Shown: positions 1 through 6,808 of the stretch, in pieces
Numbering within the stretch: the stretch's first letter is position 1
Layout of the letters: the number at the start of each line of letters is the position of its first letter
NCBI RefSeq assembly: GCF_000308675.1
Contig: NZ_BAGE01000025.1
Coordinates: 1-42,493 of the forward strand
DNA from: Nocardia paucivorans NBRC 100373
GTDB taxonomy: Bacteria; Actinomycetota; Actinomycetes; Mycobacteriales; Mycobacteriaceae
DNA: 42,493 nt
Direction of reading: 5' to 3'
Notes under the pieces: model-generated
Seen by the model: the letters and a program-made list of their open reading frames with translations, nothing else
What the model was told of the DNA's origin: nothing
Database searches by the model: none
Program-made: the position numbers and the translations under genes

Positions 1-148
1 GCGACCGGCCCGGGGTCAGGCTAGCACCGGGTATCGGCGCAGCGCCGCATGGTAGGTAGCTAATCGGCTGCTGCAGACGGGACTTCGATTGGGTGTCCTG
101 GCGGTCACGCGTTTCCCCTTCGTTTCGCGACGGGATGCCGACGCGGCG

Positions 149-1006
149 TCATATGCGCAGTGCGTCGCGCATCCAGGTCAGGAAGGCGGGGTAGTCGACC
201 GTGTTGGACACCTGCATCGGCCGTCCGTGGGGTGTGCGGGACAGACGTGCATCAGGGTGTATTTCGATTCGTTCGGTGCGAAACGTAACGAATGGCAGCC
301 CGAGCGTGGCGCTGAGAGCCAAGGGATGCCCCAACCAGGTCCGGGGTTCACGGACAAGCCATGCGCGCAGGTGGATCGCCAGCAGTTGCGCCCACCCCGG
401 CGCGGTTGGCTGTTCGAACGTCGGAAGGAGTGGGAAACCCGGAGTGATCTGGGTGGCGTCGGAGTCGGTGTGCTCGCCTCGCACCAGACGCGGCGTGTGG
501 AGTGCGCGCAACGCCAGCCCGGCGGAGACGGGATCGACACGGAAGTTGTGCGATACGGGCGTCTTGCCGTGGTGATGGTTGAGTGCCCCACCCAGCTGGG
601 TGACCATCACGCGGTCGGCGATCTCCGGCAGGCGAGAGACAACAGCCGTGATATTGGACATCGGGCCGAGTCCGACCCACCGGATTCGGCGAGTGGTCTC
701 GCAGAGTTCGACGATGGCGGCGATCATGCGATCGAGACCGCGGATACGTTCGAGGAAGTCCTCACTGAATGCTGGGGACCGGTGGTGGTTGTCGAGGAGA
801 AATCGGTCCTCACCTCCTAGATCGAACCCGGCAATGACCCGGACGTCGGTACGGTCGAGCAGGTTCAGGGCGTGGCGGGCCAGCTGGGCGCGGCGGCCAT
901 GAGTTTCATCGGCGGTGACCACGACCAGATTCGGCACCACACGCGCCGCGATCGCTAATGCTATGAGGCCTCCTGGGCGCCACCCGATATCGGCATCGAG
1001 AATCAC
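149..1006 (-). CDS. Nucleoside-hydrolase-like (IUNH superfamily) protein, atypical active site
   Basis: A 285-residue protein with the layout of inosine/uridine-preferring nucleoside hydrolases, which cleave the N-glycosidic bond of ribonucleosides. What is seen: an N-terminal ILDADIG at residues 2-8 matching the family DTDPGIDD loop, a GPMSNITAVVSRLPEI segment matching GPLTNIALAL, an LGG followed by HNFRVDPVSAG matching the EFN..DPEAA stretch, and a late GHPLAL resembling the HDPLA motif. The last two aspartates of the calcium loop are replaced (RPGG instead of IDD) and the late motif lacks its Asp, so catalysis is doubtful or altered. The start is GTG at 1006 without a good ribosome site; the frame stays open upstream, and an AAGGAG (1083-1088, reading leftwards) sits seven bases before an in-frame ATT at 1075. 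It is last in a four-gene minus-strand run. Confidence 0.7.
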   Translation of the reverse strand: MILDADIGWRPGGLIALAIAARVVPNLVVVTADETHGRRAQLARHALNLLDRTDVRVIAGFDLGGEDRFLLDNHHRSPAFSEDFLERIRGLDRMIAAIVELCETTRRIRWVGLGPMSNITAVVSRLPEIADRVMVTQLGGALNHHHGKTPVSHNFRVDPVSAGLALRALHTPRLVRGEHTDSDATQITPGFPLLPTFEQPTAPGWAQLLAIHLRAWLVREPRTWLGHPLALSATLGLPFVTFRTERIEIHPDARLSRTPHGRPMQVSNTVDYPAFLTWMRDALRI

Positions 1007-1114
1007 CAGGTCGTCGGCTGTCCCGAGGAATGGGGAGGTCCGGTGGCCAGATGCAGGTAGGCCGGGAATGGAAATTTCGAGGCTCCTTGCTTTGTGGGTT
1101 GTCGACCCCGGTGG

Positions 1115-1567
1115 TCATGGGATTGGTGTGCAAGGCAGGCGGAGTGCCCGGTGTGTGACTGCGGTCGTCAGGTCGGTGTAGTTGTCGCGCAGTTCGGCGA
1201 GCTGGTACCACGCCTTGTGCACGCTGGGATGAGAAGGCTCGATCGTCATGAGCAGGTGAAACGCGAGCACCTGTGTTTCAGCGAGGCGGTCGATCACCGT
1301 TCCCATCGACTCGGGATGCAGCGTCGATGCCGGATGCGGGGGAGGGAGATGGTTCGCGACCCACTCGTCTACCCTGCGGATCAAAGCGTTTCGGTGGCGG
1401 CGGTCCGCAGGTTCGTCCAGGTGAAGTTGGCGCCGGTGCATCCGGCCGAATTCACGGGCCAGCCCAGTCAGGGGATGGGCGGAGATACGGTGGCCCCGTA
1501 CGGCGGATAGCAGTTCCTCGCAGGATGGGAACGGGGTCGTCGCACTCATCGCGGTGACGGTGTACAT
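1115..1567 (-). CDS. DUF4254-like protein
   Basis: A protein of about 150 residues resembling the actinobacterial DUF4254 family. The conserved block is visible: a GLAREF..MHRRQL segment, a run RRNALIRRVDEWV, then PESMGTVIDRLAETQVLAF and HKAWYQLAELRDNYTDL near the end. The function of this family is not known to me; it occurs in accessory regions. The frame opens further upstream, but the sequence becomes Cys/Pro/Arg-rich noise before ATG 1567, and a second ATG at 1549 (MSATTPF) is equally possible. ATG 1567 lies four bases after the stop of the preceding gene, which favours translational coupling. It probably shares a transcript with the genes on either side. Confidence 0.65.
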   Translation of the reverse strand: MYTVTAMSATTPFPSCEELLSAVRGHRISAHPLTGLAREFGRMHRRQLHLDEPADRRHRNALIRRVDEWVANHLPPPHPASTLHPESMGTVIDRLAETQVLAFHLLMTIEPSHPSVHKAWYQLAELRDNYTDLTTAVTHRALRLPCTPIP

Positions 1568-1571
1568 GGGT

Positions 1572-2042
1572 TCACCGCCGTACGGACGAATGCGACTGCA
1601 GGTGCAGCAGATGACGCGTGGTTGTGAGTACCGCGGTCCGCGACGGCAATGCCCTGGCGTGACTGGGCGGCGATACCCAATACCATTGGGTGAAGCTGTC
1701 ACTCATCGGGAGCCATACCCGCTGTCCGGACATCATGATCCGTACTCCGGCAGTGTCGAACATATCTCGGGTTGCGCGGCCGAGACTGCGACCTATACCG
1801 GGGCCGACCAGGTAGACCCACTCTCGGTCGGGGCGGTGGAAGCTGATGATCGGCGCATGGATCGCGCGCGGTCCGTCGGTGAGTGCGCGGCGTACGTCGG
1901 CGCCCAGGGCGGCTGGCATCGCTACCGCTCCGAGTGAGTTGGATGCGATCAACGCGACTCGGTGGAAGATCAGTGACGCGTCGAATCCCATCGCACGATA
2001 TACATGGGCAACCTCATGCGCGCTGTGGCACTGCTCGAACAT
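1572..2042 (-). CDS. Conserved-looking hypothetical protein, actinobacterial type
   Basis: A 156-residue protein I do not recognise. It begins MFEQCHSAHEVAHVYRAMGF and carries a middle segment REWVYLVGPG followed by GVRIMMSGQRVWLPMS and QWYWVSPP. The WYWVSPP ending is reminiscent of short actinobacterial proteins related to the bifunctional DNA primase/polymerase N-terminal domain, but this is only a resemblance. The start is well supported: GGAGG at 2047-2051 (reading leftwards) is four bases from ATG 2042. The C-terminal 25 residues are Arg/Ser/His-rich and probably disordered. The next gene starts a few bases past its stop, so the two look co-transcribed. Confidence 0.6.
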   Translation of the reverse strand: MFEQCHSAHEVAHVYRAMGFDASLIFHRVALIASNSLGAVAMPAALGADVRRALTDGPRAIHAPIISFHRPDREWVYLVGPGIGRSLGRATRDMFDTAGVRIMMSGQRVWLPMSDSFTQWYWVSPPSHARALPSRTAVLTTTRHLLHLQSHSSVRR

Positions 2043-2208
2043 TACGCCTCCAGCCGGTGACGGCCGCCGGTATCGACAGAGCGCAACATGTGAGATCGCG
2101 ACGCCCGCCGCGCCTGCTTCGCTACTCTCCGTCCCCTGGCTGCTCCTGCGCTGAACATGATGACGAGAGCAATCGAAGCCTGCCGATCAGTCAGCGCCCG
2201 ATGGTTTC

Positions 2209-2523
2209 TCATGCAGACCACCGCCCTGCCCCGTCACCGAACCGACGAAATGTGCGTCGTGTGGCGACTGCGGTTACTTCGCCGGGTGGGGGCTCTTGGG
2301 CCGCCAGGCCGCAGGCTTCGAGAACGGTCAAGCCCAGGTACCTGGCCAGCACGAGGTTGTCGGCGACGGATTCCGCGATCTGCATGGCCGCGGTGGCTTG
2401 TTCGGTCGAGAGCGTGCGGCCCGGCAGGAAACTGACTACCCACTGCTGGTCTCCGACGCTTCTTGCTTGATGCCCGCACCGGTCGCTGACCATCAGTGTC
2501 CGGTCGATGACTTGTATCGGCAT
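2209..2523 (-). CDS. Small hypothetical protein
   Basis: A 104-residue soluble protein of unknown function. The middle (SFLPGRTLSTEQATAAMQIAE, then SVADNLVLARYLGLTVLEA) is predicted to be mostly helical; the tail is basic. A purine-rich ribosome site (GGGAGA, 2528-2533 read leftwards) precedes ATG 2523 by four bases, which supports this start. It is first in the minus-strand run 2523-149, and it diverges from the HTH regulator at 2680, so the 156-bp gap between them probably holds both promoters. Confidence 0.55.
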   Translation of the reverse strand: MPIQVIDRTLMVSDRCGHQARSVGDQQWVVSFLPGRTLSTEQATAAMQIAESVADNLVLARYLGLTVLEACGLAAQEPPPGEVTAVATRRTFRRFGDGAGRWSA

Positions 2524-2679
2524 GACTTCTCCCTGTCTGACACATGTGATCCGAACTAGTCGGATGTAGTGGCCGATGTCATGTCTGACGGTAGCTCTGA
2601 CAAGTTGTCAGCACAACTGCCAGACCGGTATTTCAGGCGAGGGGTAGGATCGCTTCGACCCCAGGGAAGGAGCTGACGC
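2524..2679. promoter_or_regulatory. Divergent promoter region with a 15-bp palindrome
   Basis: The gap between two divergent genes. It holds a perfect inverted repeat CTGACAA-G-TTGTCAG at 2597-2611. The right arm contains TTGTCA (2605-2610), which with an 18-base spacer and TATTTC (2629-2634) could form a promoter for the regulator gene, so a protein bound to the palindrome would cover the -35 box. GTCTGAC also recurs at 2533 and 2584. A strong GGAAGGAG (2665-2672) lies seven bases before GTG 2680. Binding by the adjacent HTH protein is inference. Confidence 0.45.
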
Positions 2680-3540
2680 GTGAAGTCACCGACGGTCGCC
2701 CGTTGGGAGTTGCTGCTTCGGATCAACCAGTGGAAGACCGCGCAGCAGATCGACGTCAAGACCGCCGCCAAGGCGCTGGGTATCACCACCAATCACTGGC
2801 ACCAGCTCATGAGCGACCGGCGCGCCCTGACCGACGACAACTTCCACGCGCTCCTGAAACTGTTCGGCATCGCCGCTGCGGACAATGAGGAACGGCAACT
2901 ACTCGAAGCCCTCCGTGCCGATGCCCGCGAGCGCGGCTGGTGGATGGATTACTCCGCCCTCTTCGACACCGAGACCCTCAGATTGTTCGGCCTCGAACAT
3001 GGCGCGAAGGCCATTCAGAGTTATGAAGGGTTGATAGTCCCGGGTCTGCTACAGACCGTGGACTACGCCCGCGCGATCATGGACTCCGATATCGCCCGAA
3101 TTCGCCCGGTCGACGCGGACCTGTACATCGACGCCCGGATGAAACGACAAGAACGATTAGCCGGCGAAGACCCACTGGAGCTGACCGCGCTGATTCATGA
3201 GGCGGCACTTCACCAGCTCACCGGTAGTCCTGAGGTGGTGGCCGGCCAGTTGCGTCACCTCAACGAGATGGCACGACGCGACACGATCGAGGTCAGAATC
3301 GTCCCCTTCACCGCTCCCAGGCGCCCGATCCTGTCGGGATCGCCGTTCCACATCATCCACTTCGCCAGCCCCATGCTGCCGTCCCTGGCATGGCACGAAT
3401 CGGTCGCCACCCGGGGAATCATCGACGACGCATCCCGAGTCCGCGAACTGCGGATCCTGTTCGACCGCCAACTCGACCTGGCGCTGAGCCCAGAGGACTC
3501 CGCGGCCCTGATCCAGCAAGTGGCAGATAGGATAGCCTGA
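2680..3540 (+). CDS. XRE-type HTH regulator with DUF5753 domain
   Basis: A 286-residue DNA-binding regulator. A helix-turn-helix of the XRE type lies at about residues 20-65 (TAAKALGITTNHWHQLMSDRRAL), followed by a DUF5753 effector/partner domain from about residue 90: the family signature WWMDYSALFDTETLRLFGLE, then IQSYEGLIVPGLLQTVDYARAIM, the VDADLYIDARMKRQERL helix and the LHQLTGS segment. Such proteins are abundant in Streptomyces and Nocardia, usually next to a small DUF397 protein, and several act in developmental or antibiotic control (WhiJ/AbaA-like systems). That pairing is present here: the DUF397 gene starts five bases after this stop. GTG 2680 is preceded by GGAAGGAG. A 15-bp palindrome upstream suggests autoregulation. 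Confidence 0.9.
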   Translation: MKSPTVARWELLLRINQWKTAQQIDVKTAAKALGITTNHWHQLMSDRRALTDDNFHALLKLFGIAAADNEERQLLEALRADARERGWWMDYSALFDTETLRLFGLEHGAKAIQSYEGLIVPGLLQTVDYARAIMDSDIARIRPVDADLYIDARMKRQERLAGEDPLELTALIHEAALHQLTGSPEVVAGQLRHLNEMARRDTIEVRIVPFTAPRRPILSGSPFHIIHFASPMLPSLAWHESVATRGIIDDASRVRELRILFDRQLDLALSPEDSAALIQQVADRIA

Positions 3541-3545
3541 TCAGT

Positions 3546-3932
3546 ATGAGCACAGATAGGCCCGTCACCAGCAACAACGGTGATTTCTTCAAGTCGTCGT
3601 ACTCCAACGACGGCCCCTCGTGCGTCGAGGTCAAGTTCCTTGGTGACTGCGTGCTCATCCGAGACAGCAAACAGAACAGCGACTACGCCGACGCGCCCGA
3701 CACCCAGCCGACAATCGCGATCCCGACCGCCTGCTGGACCGCTTTTCTCGATCTCGCACTCAGCAGCCGGCCCGGCACAGTTGGCACCGCCGAGGTCAGT
3801 GTGAACGCGGATGGTTCCGCCGAGCTGGCCGCCGCCGACACCGCCTCGAGGATTGTCACGCTGCGCTACACCGCTGATGAATGGGAAGCCTTCGGCAAAG
3901 GTGTGGCCGATGGCGAATTCCGCCGCCCGTGA
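3546..3932 (+). CDS. DUF397 protein, tandem-domain form
   Basis: A 128-residue partner of the upstream HTH/DUF5753 regulator. The first DUF397 unit is clear at residues 13-65: FFKSSYSNDGPSCVEV, then VLIRDSKQ and a final hydrophobic strand. A second, shorter copy seems to follow: VSVNADGSAELAA, then IVTLRYTADEWEAFGKGVADGEF, which matches the typical C-terminal FTPAEWRAFLAGVRAGEFD of the family. In Streptomyces, proteins of this type bind their neighbouring DUF5753 regulator. The five-base gap to that gene implies one transcript and a two-component regulatory unit. It converges on the methyltransferase gene that ends at 3981. Confidence 0.85.
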   Translation: MSTDRPVTSNNGDFFKSSYSNDGPSCVEVKFLGDCVLIRDSKQNSDYADAPDTQPTIAIPTACWTAFLDLALSSRPGTVGTAEVSVNADGSAELAAADTASRIVTLRYTADEWEAFGKGVADGEFRRP

Positions 3933-3980
3933 GCTGGTTCGCAAGGATGTAGTGGCTCACGAGGCGCATCTCGTTCCCAG

Positions 3981-4787
3981 TCACCCGGTGATAGTTGCGG
4001 TGGCAATGGAATAACCCTTGGAGTCGCGCCACAGTTGGTCCGGATGGGTCATGAACCACTGTTCGATCTCGCTGGTGATGTCGGCGAGGATCTGAACGCG
4101 GTGTGGCGAGTCGGGTGCGATGCCGCAGAAGGTGAACAGCGCCTCGGCAAAGGCGATCAGCGGTCCGGGTCGGTCGAAAACCAGCGCGTTGTCGTGGGTT
4201 TCGATCGTCGTGTTGCCGAAGATGTCCTGCATCATGTCGGGCAAGGTGTCGCTGGTTACGGTGTGGTTGATCATTCCGTCCGGAGGAGTGAGTCCGTAAC
4301 TGCTTGCGTGCGCCGCGACGAGTTGGTGTGTGCGATGGCAGGTTCGGGCGTGGTTGACGGTTACAGCGATCGTTCCACCGGGTCGGGTGATCCGCCGGAA
4401 CTCCGAGAGTGCGACGAGTGGGTCCGCGACGTGGTAGAGCATGTGCCGGGCGGTGCAAACGTCGACCTCGCCGTCCCGTAGCGGTAGATTTCTGGCCTCG
4501 CCGTGGAGCGCGGTGACACCGGCTACCGCCGCCGCGGCGGCGACCATGGTGAGTGAGGCATCCACGCCGACGAGACGACCGGTGTGGCCCGTTTCGCGTA
4601 GGTGTGCGAGGAAACGTGCGTCGCCGCAGCCGATATCGGCGAGGTCCTCGGTGCCGGTTAGGCCGAGGGCTGCGAGGACTTCGGCGACGGGGTCGTCGGG
4701 GTATTCGGAGTGGTGCTGGTGGGTGGCGATGCGGACCTGTAGCGGCGTGAGGTCTGCGTATTCGGTGTCCAGCGAGGGGGTGGTCAT
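3981..4787 (-). CDS. Class I SAM-dependent methyltransferase
   Basis: A 268-residue Methyltransf_11/25-type enzyme. Motif I, the SAM-binding glycine loop, is DIGCGDARF at residues 51-59; the acidic residue after strand 2 is in LVGVDAS; the post-motif segment VCTARHMLYHVADPLVAL is typical of small-molecule methyltransferases. The substrate is not deducible. The open frame extends far upstream, but ATG 4787 is the sensible start: it removes about 90 residues of Pro/Ser/Thr-rich shadow sequence and follows an AGGA ribosome site. It lies 19 bases after the galE-like gene and ends the minus-strand cluster that starts at the ThiC paralogue, which suggests it methylates a product of that pathway. 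Confidence 0.88.
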   Translation of the reverse strand: MTTPSLDTEYADLTPLQVRIATHQHHSEYPDDPVAEVLAALGLTGTEDLADIGCGDARFLAHLRETGHTGRLVGVDASLTMVAAAAAVAGVTALHGEARNLPLRDGEVDVCTARHMLYHVADPLVALSEFRRITRPGGTIAVTVNHARTCHRTHQLVAAHASSYGLTPPDGMINHTVTSDTLPDMMQDIFGNTTIETHDNALVFDRPGPLIAFAEALFTFCGIAPDSPHRVQILADITSEIEQWFMTHPDQLWRDSKGYSIATATITG

Positions 4788-4806
4788 CGGTGTCCTGTTG
4801 GTTCGG

Positions 4807-5781
4807 TTACCGGTGGGTGCGGTGGAATGCCCAGGCGTCGGCGACGATGTCGGCGATGTCGGGTTTCTCCGGTTTCCATCCGAGTTCGCTGTGCGCCAAG
4901 TCCGAGGATGCGTACAGGGTGGCGGGGTCTCCGGGCCGCCGTGGGGCGTTCTCGACGTCGAATTGTGCTCCGGTGACTTCGCGTACGGCCTGTACGACTT
5001 GGAGGTTGGAGAAGCCGATACCGTTGCCGAGATTGTAGATATTGTGTTCGCCCGGCTCAATCGCGTCGAGTGCCAGCAGATGGGCGCGGGCGAGATCGGT
5101 GATGTGGATGTAGTCGCGGACGCAGGTGCCGTCGGCGGTGGGGTAGTCGTCGCCGAACAAGGAGAGCTTGTCGCGGTGGCCGAGTGCGGCGTCCAGGGCG
5201 AGGGGGATGAGGTGGGTTTCGGGGTCGTGTCGCTCGCCGATCATGATGCCGTCGTCGCAGGCGTGGGCGCCGGCGACGTTGAAGTAGCGCAGCGAGGTCG
5301 CGCCGAGGGCGCCTGTGCGGGTGTAGGACGCGATGGCGCGGTCGACGGCGAGTTTGGTGTCGCCGTAGGTGTTGACCGGGTTGGTGGGTGAGGTTTCGGT
5401 GAGGGGCAGTTCGGTCGGTTCGCCGTAGACGGCGGCGGTGGAGGAGAACACCAGTTTGCCGACCTCGGCGGCGCGCATGGCGTCGAGGAGGGCTAGCGAG
5501 GCACGGGTGTTGTTGTCCCAGTGCCATTCCGGATGTGCCATGGATTCGCCGGCGGCGATGAGGCCGGCGAAGTGCAGGACCGCGTCGAAACCGGCCTCAG
5601 CGGTGAGGACATCGGCGATGTCGTGGACGCGTAGCCGCGCGAAGACCACGCCGGAGGGGACCTGGCGATCGTCGTTGCGGGAGAGGTCGTCGACGATGAC
5701 GACCTGGTGGCCGGCGTCGCGTGCCATGCGAGCGACGGTGGCGCCGACATAGCCCGCACCTCCGGTGACCAGCAGTTTCAT
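4807..5781 (-). CDS. galE: UDP-glucose 4-epimerase (GalE-like)
   Basis: A 324-residue extended short-chain dehydrogenase that should interconvert UDP-glucose and UDP-galactose or a related UDP-sugar. The NAD-binding GGAGYVG is at residues 7-13, the catalytic Ser/Thr in FSSTAAVYG at about 112-120, and the YxxxK pair is Tyr139/Lys143 (YGDTK). GalE-specific segments follow: LRYFNVAGA, ETHLIPLAL, LFGDDYPTADGTCVRDYIHI and NLGNG. All catalytic residues are present. Start ATG 5781 overlaps the stop of the nucleotidyltransferase-like gene (ATGA), indicating translational coupling. Its place in a cluster with a ThiC paralogue and a methyltransferase points to supply of an activated hexose for a secondary product, rather than a housekeeping Leloir role; that is inference. 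Confidence 0.9.
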   Translation of the reverse strand: MKLLVTGGAGYVGATVARMARDAGHQVVIVDDLSRNDDRQVPSGVVFARLRVHDIADVLTAEAGFDAVLHFAGLIAAGESMAHPEWHWDNNTRASLALLDAMRAAEVGKLVFSSTAAVYGEPTELPLTETSPTNPVNTYGDTKLAVDRAIASYTRTGALGATSLRYFNVAGAHACDDGIMIGERHDPETHLIPLALDAALGHRDKLSLFGDDYPTADGTCVRDYIHITDLARAHLLALDAIEPGEHNIYNLGNGIGFSNLQVVQAVREVTGAQFDVENAPRRPGDPATLYASSDLAHSELGWKPEKPDIADIVADAWAFHRTHR

Positions 5782-6806
5782 ACAACCTGCACTTTCATCG
5801 CCAATAGATGGTCGTGAATGTCCTGCTTGTGGCGGCGGAAGTAGTCTTCCGGGCTGGGCTGTATGTGGGTGCCGTCCCAGCCGGTGTATTCCGCCCACGC
5901 ACGGTGCTTCACCGTAGCCAATGCCCGCGGGTCGCCTGTGACGAGCCATGCGTCAGCCATTGCCCGCGCCAACTGATGGGCCGCCTGGTGGTGACGGGCG
6001 ACGATCCGCCCGCTGCTTGTCGTCGCGTACCGGCTGTAGTTGACCGCATCAGCTCGCCGTTGCCCGAATTCGGTATCGAAACGCGTCAGTGCCTCGGCGA
6101 GATAGGTCCAGAATCGGCCCGCGTCCATAGGAGGCTGCGACGGGTCACGGCGCCAGCGCAGTTCCGCGCGCATCCGGTCCGCGATCGGCCGCGGCATACG
6201 GTCGAAGTCGTGGTGCGCGTAGGCGCCGTCCAGCATCGCGGTGGCGCGCAGGATCTTCATGCACAGCCGGTTGGTCACGAGATGGTGCTGCGCAGTGTTT
6301 TCGCCGTTGAGCCACGGGCCGTGTAGCCCGCACCAGAAATATGCTTGCGTGTAGTAGAGCAGGATCTCGTAGGCGTCGCGGGCATCCAGCTCGACAGGGG
6401 TATGGCCTGGGAGACCGGTGTCGGTGAGTGCTATACCGAGGTTCTTGAAGTCGTAGCCGAGCGAGGTTTGGACGCGGCGGTAGCCGGACAGCGGAAGAAC
6501 CATGAGATCGACAGTCGAAAAGTATTGTTCGGCCATCTCGACCAGCTCCGCTACCGGCATCGATGGCCGCTGTCCGGAGTGGACGTACAGGAAATCGATA
6601 TCGGAGACCAGCACGTGCTGCTGCTTGTGCCGCACGAACGTCGGCTCGCCGCGGGCGAGGGAACCACCGACGATCAGCCAGTCGGCCGGTGGTACGCGGC
6701 GGCCGATCGATAGGAGGCGGTCCGCGATGTCGGTCGCCACATCGTCGAGTTCGGCGGAATCGGGGAGGCGCCGCACAATGCTGTGCTGTATACCGGTGGC
6801 CGGCAT
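5778..6806 (-). CDS. Nucleotidyltransferase-fold protein
   Basis: A 342-residue protein with an N-terminal polymerase-beta-like nucleotidyltransferase domain. Seen: GGSLARG at residues 47-53, the metal-binding SDIDF pair Asp69/Asp71, and a third acidic residue in VDLMVLP (Asp100), so the carboxylate triad is complete. The spacing between the GGS loop and SDID is long because of a 14-residue insert rich in Lys/Gln/His. The remaining 230 residues are helical and contain several His/Trp/Tyr motifs; they resemble the helical C-terminal halves of aminoglycoside-type adenylyltransferases only in outline. It may transfer NMP to a small molecule. It starts two bases after the ThiC-like stop and overlaps galE, so it belongs firmly to this operon. 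I cannot name a subfamily. Confidence 0.75.
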   Translation of the reverse strand: MPATGIQHSIVRRLPDSAELDDVATDIADRLLSIGRRVPPADWLIVGGSLARGEPTFVRHKQQHVLVSDIDFLYVHSGQRPSMPVAELVEMAEQYFSTVDLMVLPLSGYRRVQTSLGYDFKNLGIALTDTGLPGHTPVELDARDAYEILLYYTQAYFWCGLHGPWLNGENTAQHHLVTNRLCMKILRATAMLDGAYAHHDFDRMPRPIADRMRAELRWRRDPSQPPMDAGRFWTYLAEALTRFDTEFGQRRADAVNYSRYATTSSGRIVARHHQAAHQLARAMADAWLVTGDPRALATVKHRAWAEYTGWDGTHIQPSPEDYFRRHKQDIHDHLLAMKVQVV

Positions 6807-6808
6807 GA

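Noticed and set aside
89..820. A 243-codon plus-strand frame
   Set aside because: It is antisense to the nucleoside-hydrolase-like gene, has no recognisable domain, and is a GC shadow.
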